NCBI GenBank assembly: GCA_038234715.1 | Contig: JBBQTD010000002.1 | Coordinates: 113,004-177,003, forward strand | DNA: 64,000 nt | Direction of reading: 5' to 3' | From: SZAS-103 sp038234715 | GTDB lineage: Bacteria > Pseudomonadota > Gammaproteobacteria > Xanthomonadales > Xanthomonadaceae | Shown here: in pieces, positions 18,962-29,138 of the stretch | How the letters are laid out: each line of letters opens with the position of its first letter | Position numbering within the stretch: the stretch's first letter is position 1 | The notes under the pieces: model-generated | Seen by the model: the letters and a program-made list of their open reading frames with translations, nothing else | Databases searched by the model: none | What the model was told of the DNA's origin: nothing | Program-made: the position numbers and the translations under genes

Positions 18962-19948
18962 TCACTCGTTGGACACCCCGTGCGGGACGTGGCCGGCGGC
19001 GACGTGGCGTCGCGCACTGGTGATGTTGTCCTGCGAATCGTCGAAAAATATGTCCGCCCCAAATGCCTGCAGGAATGGGCCCTTGTCGCGACCACCGAGG
19101 AACAGCGCCTCATCAAGGCGTACCCCCCACTCGCGCAGCGTCAGGATCACCCGCTTGTGCGCAGGCGCCGAGCGCGCGGTGACGAGCGCGGTGCGGATGG
19201 GTGAGTCCTCCGCCGGAAACGCCTGTTGCAGGCGATGCAGCGCCGCAAGGAAACCCCTGAAGGGCCCACCCGACAATGGCGTGTGCGCTTGCGCGGCTTC
19301 GTTGCGCGAAAATGCGGCGAGACCCTGTTCGTTCGAAATGCGCTGGGATTCATCGCCGAAGATGACCGCGTCGCCGTCGAACGCGATGCGCAGCTGGTTG
19401 TGGCTGCGCTGTGCATCGCCTGAGTTCGAGTTTACCGCGGGGTCGAGGAAAGGAACCGCGTGCGCGCGCTCCGGATCCGCTGGCGAGCGTTCGACCGGAC
19501 TACTGGAAGTGAGGATCGTTGCCGCCGCCACGCCGTGTTCGAGCGCACGTCGAACCGATGCGGGGTTCGCGGACAGGAACAATTGCGCACCGAACGGACG
19601 GATGTACGGATCGGTCGGCGCCCCCGCGGTGAACACTGCGCGCACGATGCCAAGCTTGTAGTGCTCGATAGAGTTGAAGATGCGCAGTCCCGTGTCGCTG
19701 GAATTGCGCGAGAGCAGGATGACCTCGACGCGCGGGCCGTCAGCCGCGGCGCCATCGTTGAGTGCAAGCAACTTGCGCACCAGAGGGAACGCGATCCCGG
19801 TCGCAAGCACCTCGTCCTCGCGCGAGCGCTGGAAATCCGCATACGCACCGACGCCATCGCGTTCGAACAAGGCGTGGCCCTCTTCGAGGTCGAACAAGGC
19901 GCGCGCGGTGATTGCGACGACGAGGTGGTCGGAGGGCTCACTGTCCAT
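18962..19948 (-). CDS. 5'-nucleotidase (cytosolic 5'-nucleotidase 1-like)
   Basis: Predicted cytosolic 5'-nucleotidase of the family related to eukaryotic cN-I (Pfam 5-nucleotidase, PF06189), hydrolysing nucleoside monophosphates. About 328 residues. Landmarks are an N-terminal VVAITARALFDLEEGH segment, in which the usual catalytic aspartate region is adapted as in this family, VILLSRNSSDTGLRIF, LRIAFDGDAVIFGDES (HAD-like acidic motif) and DIFFDDSQDNI near the end. Start uncertain: I favour MDSEPSDHLV at 19948, but MTDTG at 19966 or a GTG at 19993 are possible. It is followed downstream by NAD kinase with no obvious link. Confidence 0.8.
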   Translation of the reverse strand: MDSEPSDHLVVAITARALFDLEEGHALFERDGVGAYADFQRSREDEVLATGIAFPLVRKLLALNDGAAADGPRVEVILLSRNSSDTGLRIFNSIEHYKLGIVRAVFTAGAPTDPYIRPFGAQLFLSANPASVRRALEHGVAAATILTSSSPVERSPADPERAHAVPFLDPAVNSNSGDAQRSHNQLRIAFDGDAVIFGDESQRISNEQGLAAFSRNEAAQAHTPLSGGPFRGFLAALHRLQQAFPAEDSPIRTALVTARSAPAHKRVILTLREWGVRLDEALFLGGRDKGPFLQAFGADIFFDDSQDNITSARRHVAAGHVPHGVSNE

Positions 19949-20091
19949 GCGCCCAGTATCCGTCATGCCAATGCTGGCCGCGAGCAATACCACGGGGATC
20001 GATCACCGGCCAGCCCGTCAACTCGCCGCGGTCAAGTCGAAACAAGGAGGCGCGCTTTCCAATCATCAGGCATTGCGCACGCGGGTCGAAA

Positions 20092-20868
20092 CTAACTCAC
20101 GAACTGCTCGTTGAGAATGCGTTCCTCGAGGTTGTGCTCTGGATCGAACAGCAACGTCACGCTGTGCGTCGTCGACTCGCGCACGCGCACTTCGGTCACG
20201 TCGCGCACTTCGTGCGAGTCGGCGGTTGCGCTGAGTGGGCGTTTGTCGGGATCGAGCACGTCGAAGCGCACTTCGGTGTCCGAGCGCAGCAACGCCCCGC
20301 GCCAGCGTCGCGGGCGAAATGCAGCGAGTGGAGTCAGCGCGATCACATTCGATCCCAGCGGCAGGATCGGCCCGTGCGCGGAAAAGTTGTATGCAGTGCT
20401 GCCCGCCGGTGTGGCGACCAGCACGCCGTCGCAGACCAGTTCGTCAAGACGCGCGCGGTCGTTGAGGTGGATGCGCAAGTGTGCCGCCTGCCGCGTTTGC
20501 CGCAGCAGCGAGACTTCGTTGTAGGCGAGCAACGACACCGTCGCGCCGGACTCGGTAATCGCGGTCATCTCGAGCGGGCGCAGGTGCGCTGGGTGCGCGG
20601 CGGCAATGCGCTCGATCAGGGCGTCGGGTTCGAAGTGGTTCATCAGGAAGCCGACCGTGCCGAGCTTCATGCCGTAGATCGGCAATCCCCTTTGGCCATG
20701 GCGGTGCATGGACTGCAGCATGAAGCCGTCCCCGCCGAGCGCGCACAACACGTCGGCATCGTCGGGGTCGCGCCGACCGAGCGCGGATTGCAACATGGCC
20801 AACGCTGCCTGCGCGTCGGGGGCGCGGCTGGCGAGGAAGGCGATGCGTGGCGTGGCGATCATTCCCAC
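20092..20868 (-). CDS. nadK: NAD kinase
   Basis: ATP-dependent phosphorylation of NAD to NADP in the cytosol. 258 residues, slightly shorter than the E. coli enzyme. It carries the family motifs: LCALGGDGFMLQSMH (the GGDG phosphate-binding loop, about residues 44-50), YGMKLGTVGFLMN, the conserved NE of YNEVSLLR, and VLVATPAGSTAYNFSAHGPIL with the catalytic-domain Gly/Ser/Thr set. The start could be the first Met or the Met at residue 3; both are close. No operon partner. Confidence 0.93.
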   Translation of the reverse strand: MGMIATPRIAFLASRAPDAQAALAMLQSALGRRDPDDADVLCALGGDGFMLQSMHRHGQRGLPIYGMKLGTVGFLMNHFEPDALIERIAAAHPAHLRPLEMTAITESGATVSLLAYNEVSLLRQTRQAAHLRIHLNDRARLDELVCDGVLVATPAGSTAYNFSAHGPILPLGSNVIALTPLAAFRPRRWRGALLRSDTEVRFDVLDPDKRPLSATADSHEVRDVTEVRVRESTTHSVTLLFDPEHNLEERILNEQFVS

Positions 20869-21188
20869 AGCTTAGCCGAACCTCCGCTGATCCAGTGGCA
20901 TCGCGAACATCCCCAGTGCTACGGGCCGGGCATCCTCCGGTGCATGGATGCACCGCAGCGAACAACGACGCAAGTCGTTGATGATGCGATACATCCGTGT
21001 ATCGCCCCTTCGCTGCGCGAACGCCGGCTTCGCCGTTCCGCCGCGCTCCTGCGCGGCAGGTCGCGAGCGCCGAGTCCGGACATGTGCCGGATTCGGTGCG
21101 ACTGAACAAGTCCAGGATGGACTTGTTCAGACCATCCTTAAGGTATGCAGCTTTCCGGCATCAGATCCGCTTGCCCTATCCAGGGCGG
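20869..21188. other. intergenic space rich in hairpins
   Basis: Between gdh (ends 21189) and nadK (starts 20868), both on the minus strand. No gene is seen. It holds at least four inverted repeats: GTGCAT/ATGCAC (20940-20953), GCGATACA/TGTATCGC with a 4-base loop (20986-21005), TCCGG/CCGGA (around 21075-21091) and a perfect 12-base arm pair CTGAACAAGTCC/GGACTTGTTCAG with a 5-base loop (21102-21130). The last is probably the transcript end of gdh on the minus strand, although it lacks a T-run there. Confidence 0.6.
21102..21130. repeat. perfect 12-base-stem hairpin downstream of gdh
   Basis: Arms CTGAACAAGTCC and GGACTTGTTCAG pair without mismatch around the loop AGGAT. It lies 59 bases past the gdh stop. 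It is a candidate mRNA 3'-end stabiliser or factor-dependent termination site. Confidence 0.7.
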
Positions 21189-24100
21189 CTATCCGCGCGA
21201 AGCCAACTGCGACAACCGCTGCACGGCGACGGATGCGGTCGGGTAGTCGAGGTTCTTCTGAGCCGCGAGTTCGTTGAGCATCGACAACGTGAAGCGCAAC
21301 GACTGGTCGTCGCGCTCGATCCACGCCTTGACCTTCGCGTCGGGAGTCACGCCAGGCATCAAGAGCACCTGACCAACCAGGGTGTGCTGGTGATGGGCCA
21401 ACTCGTCGCGCAACACGCCTCGCGCAACCGCATGCCAGCGACCATCGACCGGCAACCCGTCGATCTGCGCGGCGAGCCACGGCAGGCTCAACGCATCGCC
21501 CAGGCGGAAGTAGACCTTGGCGACGTCGATCACCTTGAGTTTGCGAGCGCGCGCAAGCTCGATGATGTCGCAGCACGGTTCCAGGTACGGAAGGGCCGCG
21601 AGTTGTCCGGCCAGCTCGTTCGACATTCCTTTTTGCTTCCAGTCCCGCAAGCTCGCCTCGTACGCTGGCCGCTGCGAGTCCGGCAGGATGCCCTGTCCAG
21701 CGCGGATGTCCTTGAACCCATCGTGATAGCGCTCGATTGCCGTTGCGATGTCAGGGATGGCTCCCGGCTGCGCCAGCAGCCAGCGCGTGAACGAGCGCTG
21801 CATCGACCAGATGACCTGCAGCGCGTCGATCTGGTTCGCCTCGGGCACCTTTCCGTCGACTGCATCGATCTGCGACCACAGTGCGCGCACATCGAGCGTA
21901 TCGCGGGTGATCGTGAAGGCCTTGGCGACCTCGCCCGGCGTGCGGCCGGTGTCTTCCTGCATGCGCAGCATGAAGGTCGCGCCCATCCGGTTGACGATGG
22001 AATTGGTCACCACGGTGGCGATGATTTCGCGACGCAGGCGGTGGCGCTGCATGTGCTCGCCATACTTCTCGCGTAAGGGCTGCGGGAAATAGCGCGCGAG
22101 TTCCGCCGACAGGAAACTGTCTTCTGGGACGTCCGAAACCAGCAACTGCTGGAAGATCACGATCTTCGCGTACGACAGCAGGATCGACAGTTCCGGACGC
22201 GTCAGTCCAAGCCCATGCGACTTGCGTTCGGCGATTTCGGCATCCGATGGCAGGAATTCGATCTGCCGGTCCAGCAGGCCCTGTTTTTCCAGAGTGCGGA
22301 TGAAATGCTGCTTGGAACCGAGCCGCGACAGACTCATGCGCTCCATCAGGCTGATCGCCTGGTTCTGCCGGTAGTTGTCGATCAGGACGAGATCGCCAAC
22401 CTCGTTGGTCATCCGCGCGAGCAGTGCATTGCGCTTGGCCTCGGTCAATTCGTTGCGCTGCACCGCATCGTTGAGCAGGATCTTGATGTTGACCTCGTGG
22501 TCGGAGGTGTCCACGCCCGCGGAATTGTCGATGAAGTCGGTGTTCATCAGCACCCCGGCGATCGACGCCTCGATGCGGCCGCGCTGGGTGAAGCCGAGAT
22601 TGCCGCCCTCCCCAACCGTCCGGCATCGCAGCTGGTTGCCGTTGACCCGCAGCGCGTTGTTCGCGCGATCGCCGACGTCGGCGTTGGTTTCGCTACTGGC
22701 CTTGACGTAGGTGCCGATGCCTCCATTCCACAGCAGGTCCACCGGCGCCTTGAGGATCGCTGCCATCAGGTCGGCAGCGGTCATCTGCTCCACGCCTTCG
22801 CCGATGTCCAGCGCGGCGCGCACCTGCGGGGTGATGCGGATCGACTTCGCGCTGCGCGGATACAACCCGCCGCCTTCGCTGATCAGGGTCGTGTCGTAGT
22901 CCTCCCACGACGAGCGCGGCAGCGCGAACATGCGCTCGCGTTCGACGAAGGATTTTTCCGCATCCGGATCCGGGTCCAGCAGGATGTGGCGGTGGTCGAA
23001 CGCGGCAAGCAGGCGGATATGCCGCGACAGCAACATGCCGTTGCCGAACACGTCTCCGGACATGTCGCCGATGCCGACGCAGGTGAAGTCCCCGGTCTGG
23101 CAATCGCGGCCCATCGCGCGGAAATGCCGCTTGACCGATTCCCACGCGCCCTTCGCTGTGATCCCCATTCCCTTGTGGTCGTAACCGACCGAGCCGCCCG
23201 ACGCGAACGCATCGCCCAGCCAGAAGCCGTGCTCGATCGCAATGCCGTTGGCGATGTCGGAAAACGTCGCGGTTCCCTTGTCCGCGGCGACGACCAGGTA
23301 CGGATCGTCGGCATCGTGGCGGACTACGCCTTGCGGGTGCACGGTCCTGCCGTCGACGATGTTGTCGGTGATGTCGAGCAGCGCATTGATGAACAGCTTG
23401 TAGCAGGCGATGCCCTCGGCAAGCTGCGCATCGCGATCCGGGGAAGATGGCGGACGCTTGACGTAGAAACCGCCCTTTGCGCCAACCGGCACGATGACCG
23501 TGTTCTTGACCATCTGCGCCTTGACCAGGCCCAGCACCTCGGTGCGGAAATCCTCGCGGCGATCCGACCAGCGCAGGCCACCGCGAGCGACCGGACCGAA
23601 GCGCAGGTGCACGCCTTCCACACGCGGCGCGTAAACGAAAATCTCGCGGTACGGACGCGGTTTCGGCAAGTCCGGGACTTTCGATGCATCGAACTTGTAG
23701 GCGATGTATTCGCGTGGCTTGCCGTCGAACGTCTGGTAATAGTTGGTGCGCAACGTCGCGCCGATCACGCCCATGAAGCTGCGCAGGATACGGTCTTCAT
23801 CGAGGCTGGCGACGTGCTCGAGCAGGATCGCAAGCGCGTCCATGCAGGCATCGACCTGCGCATCGCGGTCGAGGCCGCGTGCATAGGCGACTTCTTCGGT
23901 CAGCGTTCCAGACGCATGCTTGAGCGATGGCGGAGTAATGGCTTCGAGCTCGGCACGTAGCTTCTCGCGCGCGGCATCGTCGGTGCTGCCCTTGCCGTCC
24001 TTGCCGGAGCTGTGTGCAGGGTCGAACCGCGACTCGAACAATTCCACCAGCAATCGCGCGATCAGTGGATAGCGGTTGAGCGTGGCCTCCATGTAGGTTT

Positions 24101-26240
24101 GCGAGAACGGTACCCCGGTCTGCAACAGATACTTGCAATAGCCGCGCAGCATCGCGACTTCACGCCACGTCAGGCGAGCGGTCAACAACAGGCGGTTGAA
24201 ACCATCGCTTTCGGCAGCGCCGGCCCAGATGTGTTCGAACGCTTCCTCGAACGCGTGCCCGACTGCGGCGATATCGACATCGACCGTGGTCTGCACCTCG
24301 AAGTCCTGGATGTTGATCGTCGGGCTGCCGGGCCGGGCATCGCCAAGCTCGATTTCGTAGGGGTGTTCGGCAAGCACGCGCAGGCCCAGGTTTTCCATCA
24401 TCGGCAGCGCATCGGACAGGTGGATCGCATCGCCGGCGCGCAACAGCTTGAAGCGCAGCGATGCGGGATCGGAGGGGTCGCGGTAGAGGCGCTGTTCGAG
24501 ATCGAACGAACCCTTCAGGCGCTCGATCTGGCGCAGGTCCGCGACCGCGCCGGCGGGGGTCACGGCTTCCACGTAACTCGCCGACAGCTTCGGCAGGTAA
24601 CGCGATGCGAGGTGGCCGCCGGCTTCGTCGCCATGCGCCGCGATCAATTCGTCGCGCAACTCATCGCGCCAGTTGCGCACGATTCCGGCGATTTGCGTTT
24701 CGAGGTCGGCGAGATCCACATGGACGTCAGTGCCGGCCTTCGGACGCACGATCATGTGCAGTTGCGCGAGCGGCGATTCGCCGACCTGGATCGTCGTGTC
24801 AACCCTCTCGCCCTGCAATGCGCTGGTCAGCAACGTCTCAAGGCGGCGGCGTGCATCGGTATTGAAACGATCGCGCGGGATATACACCAGCGCGGAGAAG
24901 AACCGACCATACCGGTCGCGACGCAGGAACAGCTTGCTGCGGCCGCGATCCTGCAGGCCAAGGATGCCCAGGCTGGTCTGCAGCAACTGTTCGGTGCTGG
25001 ACTGGAAGAGTTCATCGCGCGGCAACGTCTCGATGATGTGCCGCAGCGCCTTGCCATTGTGGCTGCCGGGACCGAACCCCGAGCGCTCCATCACCTGTTC
25101 GTGGCGCTCGCGCACGATCGGGATCTCCCATGGGCGGCGGTTGTAGGCGCTGGATGTGTACAGCCCCAGGAAGCGCTGCTCGGTGACCGCCTTGCCATTC
25201 GCGTCGTACACAAGCACGCCGATGTAGTCCATGTAGCCCGCGCGATGCACTGTCGCGCGCGAATTGGTCTTGGTCAGGATCAGCGGCTCGGTCGCGCCTT
25301 CTGGCTGCTTCGCCGCAAGACCCACGGTCGAACGTGGCGCAGTATTGCGCAGGTCGCCACGCAACAGACCAAGGCCGGTGCTCTCGACCGCAACCAGCAC
25401 TTCGGCCTTGCCTTGCTTGACAACCTTGTATTCGCGGTAGCCGAGGAAGGTGAAGTGATTGTCCGCCGCCCAGCGCAGAAACGCCTCGATTTCCTCGCGC
25501 TCCTCCGTATCGACTGGCAATGGGCGCTTCGGCAACTCATTGGCGATCTGCACCATCTTGTCGCGCATCGCCGACCAGTCCTCGACACTCGAGCGCACAT
25601 CCGCCAGCACCGAAACGACTTTCGCGTGCATCTGCTTGAGCGCGTCGGCGTCGCCCTGGCGATCCACTTCAAGATGAATGATCGACTCAGGCCGACCCTC
25701 GCCCACGCCAGCAAGCCTGCCACGACCATCGCGCGTGACCGATGGCACCGGATGCATCAGGTTGTGCATGTCCAGGCCAGCCTGGCTCATCGCCAGGGTC
25801 ACGCTGTCGACGAGGAACGGCATGTCGTCGTTGACGATTTCGATCGCGGTATGGGTTGACGACCAACCGTCCTTCGCGCCGTCGGGGTTGAACACCCGCA
25901 CGACCGGGGTGCCTGCCTTGCGCGTCTGCAGCAACGCGTAAAGTCCTTGCGCGATCGCGAGCCAATCGGACGCGGAACGCGCGGCAAGATCGTCGGCGGC
26001 CACCCGGTCGAACAGGCGCTCGGCGAACGCGCGATAGCTGGCGTCCTTGCCCATCGGTCCGCGCATGATCGCGGCGAGCAGGTCGCCGGCGTTGGCGGGA
26101 GTCGACACGGCTTGCTTCACGGCGGCCTTCGGAGCGACAGCTTTCGAAGCGGAGGACTTGGCGGCAGCTTTCGAAGCCGGCGATTGACTCTTGTTGGATG
26201 CCGGCGCGGCAACGGCAGGCTTTTTCACGGGCTTTTTCAC
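21189..26240 (-). CDS. gdhB: NAD-specific glutamate dehydrogenase, large type
   Basis: Catabolic NAD-dependent glutamate dehydrogenase of the very large (about 180 kDa, L-180) class, deaminating glutamate to 2-oxoglutarate. 1683 residues; usual length about 1600-1620. N-terminal ACT-like regulatory region, then the catalytic part with GGLRWSDRREDFRTEVLGLV and MVKNTVIVPVGAKGGFYVKR (about residues 885-930). A C-terminal nucleotide-binding and helical part includes DMSGDVFGNGMLLS. The first 50 residues form a tail of Lys, Ala, Ser and Pro (MKKPVKKPAVAAPASNKS and on) that is not part of the core enzyme. The next in-frame Met lies well inside, so I keep the long start with some reservation. Activity of this class is usually allosterically regulated by amino acids. 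Confidence 0.95.
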   Translation of the reverse strand: MKKPVKKPAVAAPASNKSQSPASKAAAKSSASKAVAPKAAVKQAVSTPANAGDLLAAIMRGPMGKDASYRAFAERLFDRVAADDLAARSASDWLAIAQGLYALLQTRKAGTPVVRVFNPDGAKDGWSSTHTAIEIVNDDMPFLVDSVTLAMSQAGLDMHNLMHPVPSVTRDGRGRLAGVGEGRPESIIHLEVDRQGDADALKQMHAKVVSVLADVRSSVEDWSAMRDKMVQIANELPKRPLPVDTEEREEIEAFLRWAADNHFTFLGYREYKVVKQGKAEVLVAVESTGLGLLRGDLRNTAPRSTVGLAAKQPEGATEPLILTKTNSRATVHRAGYMDYIGVLVYDANGKAVTEQRFLGLYTSSAYNRRPWEIPIVRERHEQVMERSGFGPGSHNGKALRHIIETLPRDELFQSSTEQLLQTSLGILGLQDRGRSKLFLRRDRYGRFFSALVYIPRDRFNTDARRRLETLLTSALQGERVDTTIQVGESPLAQLHMIVRPKAGTDVHVDLADLETQIAGIVRNWRDELRDELIAAHGDEAGGHLASRYLPKLSASYVEAVTPAGAVADLRQIERLKGSFDLEQRLYRDPSDPASLRFKLLRAGDAIHLSDALPMMENLGLRVLAEHPYEIELGDARPGSPTINIQDFEVQTTVDVDIAAVGHAFEEAFEHIWAGAAESDGFNRLLLTARLTWREVAMLRGYCKYLLQTGVPFSQTYMEATLNRYPLIARLLVELFESRFDPAHSSGKDGKGSTDDAAREKLRAELEAITPPSLKHASGTLTEEVAYARGLDRDAQVDACMDALAILLEHVASLDEDRILRSFMGVIGATLRTNYYQTFDGKPREYIAYKFDASKVPDLPKPRPYREIFVYAPRVEGVHLRFGPVARGGLRWSDRREDFRTEVLGLVKAQMVKNTVIVPVGAKGGFYVKRPPSSPDRDAQLAEGIACYKLFINALLDITDNIVDGRTVHPQGVVRHDADDPYLVVAADKGTATFSDIANGIAIEHGFWLGDAFASGGSVGYDHKGMGITAKGAWESVKRHFRAMGRDCQTGDFTCVGIGDMSGDVFGNGMLLSRHIRLLAAFDHRHILLDPDPDAEKSFVERERMFALPRSSWEDYDTTLISEGGGLYPRSAKSIRITPQVRAALDIGEGVEQMTAADLMAAILKAPVDLLWNGGIGTYVKASSETNADVGDRANNALRVNGNQLRCRTVGEGGNLGFTQRGRIEASIAGVLMNTDFIDNSAGVDTSDHEVNIKILLNDAVQRNELTEAKRNALLARMTNEVGDLVLIDNYRQNQAISLMERMSLSRLGSKQHFIRTLEKQGLLDRQIEFLPSDAEIAERKSHGLGLTRPELSILLSYAKIVIFQQLLVSDVPEDSFLSAELARYFPQPLREKYGEHMQRHRLRREIIATVVTNSIVNRMGATFMLRMQEDTGRTPGEVAKAFTITRDTLDVRALWSQIDAVDGKVPEANQIDALQVIWSMQRSFTRWLLAQPGAIPDIATAIERYHDGFKDIRAGQGILPDSQRPAYEASLRDWKQKGMSNELAGQLAALPYLEPCCDIIELARARKLKVIDVAKVYFRLGDALSLPWLAAQIDGLPVDGRWHAVARGVLRDELAHHQHTLVGQVLLMPGVTPDAKVKAWIERDDQSLRFTLSMLNELAAQKNLDYPTASVAVQRLSQLASRG

Positions 26241-26395
26241 GCGAGGTCTTCAGGTGCGGACGAGATCGCGAGTTTACCGGCTGGGGGTTGTGCGGGCCAG
26301 CTTGGGTGGGTCTTGACGAATGCAGAAACCCAAGGCTGAGCGGCACAGAGTTCGTCAGGCCGTCCGCTCGCGCAAAGTTGCTACCCCTCTCCAGA

Positions 26396-26469
26396 CCTCC
26401 CCTTCGCGATGCGAAAGGGAGGCAGCCCATTGCGGCAATCTGATTCCCTCCTTTTCGCAGCGCGAAGGG
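26396..26469. repeat. composite palindromic repeat, copy 1 (left of DUF559 gene)
   Basis: Two hairpins in tandem: CCTCCCCTTCGC-GAT-GCGAAAGGGAGG (26396-26422) and a second with TTCGC-AGC-GCGAA core (26447-26469), joined by a spacer ending TGATTCCC. The same two-hairpin layout, with the same TTCGC-n3-GCGAA cores and TGATTCCC spacer end, recurs at 26900-26978 on the other side of the DUF559 gene. This resembles a REP/BIME-type element. Confidence 0.75.
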
Positions 26470-26519
26470 TGATGAGCCGCGATGATGCGGAGAAGAACGC
26501 CCGGAAGGGCCGGAGAGGG

Positions 26520-26882
26520 TCAGGGAGAGGTTGAGCGAGGGGCAAAATCTCTTGTCAACTCGCGAAGAATATCGGCCAGCACCCCTGAAGTGCTCTGCAC
26601 TACATCGTGGTTCCAGTAGCGCGACACGCGGTATCCAGGCAGTTCAAGCTTTGACGTGCGGACCGCATCGTACTCACGTTGTTCGGAATGCTGTCCACCA
26701 TCCAGTTCAATGATGAACTTTGCCTGCTGACAAACGAAATCGGCAATGTATCCGGCAATTGGAACCTGCCGACGAAAGCGGAATCCTTCGAGCTGTCTGG
26801 CGCGAAGATGAGTCCACAGCAAACGCTCAGCGTCGGTACTTGCGTTGCGAAGTTGTCGGGCGCGTTCTCGCAGTTCGTCCAA
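26520..26882 (-). CDS. DUF559 (Vsr/REase-fold) protein
   Basis: DUF559 protein of 120 residues, a small predicted nuclease-fold family related to the very-short-patch-repair endonuclease. Family landmarks are ARQLRNASTDAERLLWTHLR, LEGFRFRRQVPIAGYIADFVC and AKFIIELDGGQH, which supply the D...E-x-D type metal site, then YDAVRTSKLELPGYRVSRYW. Activity and target have not been established for the family as far as I know. The gene sits alone between gdh and an acyl-CoA dehydrogenase, with one composite palindromic repeat 50 bases after its stop and another only 17 bases before its start codon. This suggests the gene and repeats move or persist as a unit. Confidence 0.85.
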   Translation of the reverse strand: MDELRERARQLRNASTDAERLLWTHLRARQLEGFRFRRQVPIAGYIADFVCQQAKFIIELDGGQHSEQREYDAVRTSKLELPGYRVSRYWNHDVVQSTSGVLADILRELTRDFAPRSTSP

Positions 26883-26899
26883 AGCCGACCCCTCCCCAA

Positions 26900-26978
26900 C
26901 CCTCCCCTTCGCTACGCGAAAGGGAGGGAGCTACCACGACCTCCTGATTCCCACCCTTTCGCATAGCGAAGGGGAGGG
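26900..26978. repeat. composite palindromic repeat, copy 2 (right of DUF559 gene)
   Basis: Hairpin CCCTCCCCTTCGC-TAC-GCGAAAGGGAGGG (26900-26928, one mismatch) and hairpin with TTTCGC-ATA-GCGAAG core (26950-26978), separated by a spacer ending TGATTCCC as in copy 1. The first hairpin would overlap the leader of the DUF559 mRNA and could limit its translation. Confidence 0.75.
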
Positions 26979-27024
26979 CCAGGGATGGGTGCAATTGAGC
27001 GCCAGGCGCGCTGCGAAAGGCAAG

Positions 27025-28185
<1,161 letters not shown>

Positions 28186-28486
28186 GGCGTCGCTCCGGTC
28201 TGCAAGAGGAGCATTTTAGCGGCAGACACCCGCCAAAGCGAACGGAAGGGTCCGGATCGCCGGGTGGCAGGATCCGTACCTGGCCTGGCAGGAGTTTCAG
28301 GCCGCGCTATTGCATCGCCAACGAGCGTCGAGACGACAGCAGAGCCGGCCTCGGCCATTCTTCACGCGGACTGATCAACCGATCGCCACGAGACCATTCG
28401 CCGCGGCATTGCCTCGGCGCGATCCGGCTGCGCATCCAGCACTGCGCACTCCATGTCGTGGCGCGGGCGCAGGGTGCCTTACCAAC

Positions 28487-28864
28487 GCCGCTGTGCTACC
28501 CAGTCCGGCTGCGATCGATCCAACGAAGGCCGCTGCGTTATCCAACACAGCCGCGATGTGTCCCACCAAAGCCGCTGCGTTGTCCATCACGGCCGCGATG
28601 TGTCCGACCAAAGCCGCTGCGTTGTCCAACACAGCCGCGATGTGACACATCAAAGCCGTTGCGTTATCCATCACCGCCGCGATGTGTTCCAGCAAAGCCG
28701 CTGCGTTATCCATCACCGCCGCGATGTGTTCCCCCAAAGCCGCTGCGTTATCCATCACAGCCGCGATGTGTTCCACCAAAGCCGCTGCGTTATCCATCAC
28801 AGCCGTGATGTGTCCGACCAAAGCCGCTGCGTTGTCCATCACAGCCGCGATGTATGCCGCGAAA
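28487..28864. repeat. 21-base-period tandem array (array 2), 18 units
   Basis: Exactly 18 consecutive 21-base units without a single indel, in the 953-base space between divergent acyl-CoA dehydrogenase and sahR. From the third unit on, two types alternate to give a 42-base super-repeat: GCCGCTGCGTT(a/g)TCCA-n-CAC and GCCGCGATGTGT-n5-CAAA. Differences between units scatter over several positions and are not confined to one codon phase. Decayed units may extend it at both ends (28466 and 28865 onward). The rest of the space (28186-28486 and 28865-29109) shows no gene. Long frames through the array on both strands arise because 21 is a multiple of three and the unit lacks stops. Confidence 0.9.
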
Positions 28865-29109
28865 GCTGCCCGGACGCCGAACCTCGCCGCCGTTTGGCGA
28901 GTAAATACACGTTGTATTCACCACACCACGACCGGCTGCAACTGCTCGCCGCGTGGTGCACGGGGAAATTCCAGTGGCGAACCGTACTGCGCATGCGCGT
29001 CCGGCTTCCCCGGGATTTCCGGTCTGGAAGTGCGGCAAAACAGTCTCGATTTCGCGCTCGAATCCCGGCGCAACCTTGACCCGGTGCCGGCATGGCCCTA
29101 ACCTTGCTA

Positions 29110-29127
29110 TATCTCTGAATCAAGATA
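29110..29127 (+). promoter_or_regulatory. putative SahR operator
   Basis: Inverted repeat TATCT-n8-AGATA directly upstream of the sahR start (11 bases from the ATG), within an AT-rich patch unlike the surrounding DNA. ArsR-type regulators often bind such AT-rich dyads and repress their own operon. The assignment is inferred from position. Confidence 0.45.
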
Positions 29128-29138
29128 CAAGGATATTT

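Noticed and set aside
28375..28842. Minus-strand heptad-repeat protein (155 residues) read from array 2
   Set aside because: The frame exists because the repeat length is a multiple of three and the unit lacks stops. There is no ribosome site at its ATG, the frame is open on the other strand too, and substitutions show no codon-phase bias. It is kept as a testable alternative only.
28487..28864. CRISPR array
   Set aside because: Units are contiguous 21-mers with no unique spacers, and no cas genes are present. The same holds for the other three arrays.
28865..29138. Riboswitch (SAM, SAH or cobalamin) upstream of sahR-metH
   Set aside because: The space before sahR shows no conserved box or long paired leader, and the regulator starts immediately after an AT-rich dyad. 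The gap between sahR and metH is only 64 bases.
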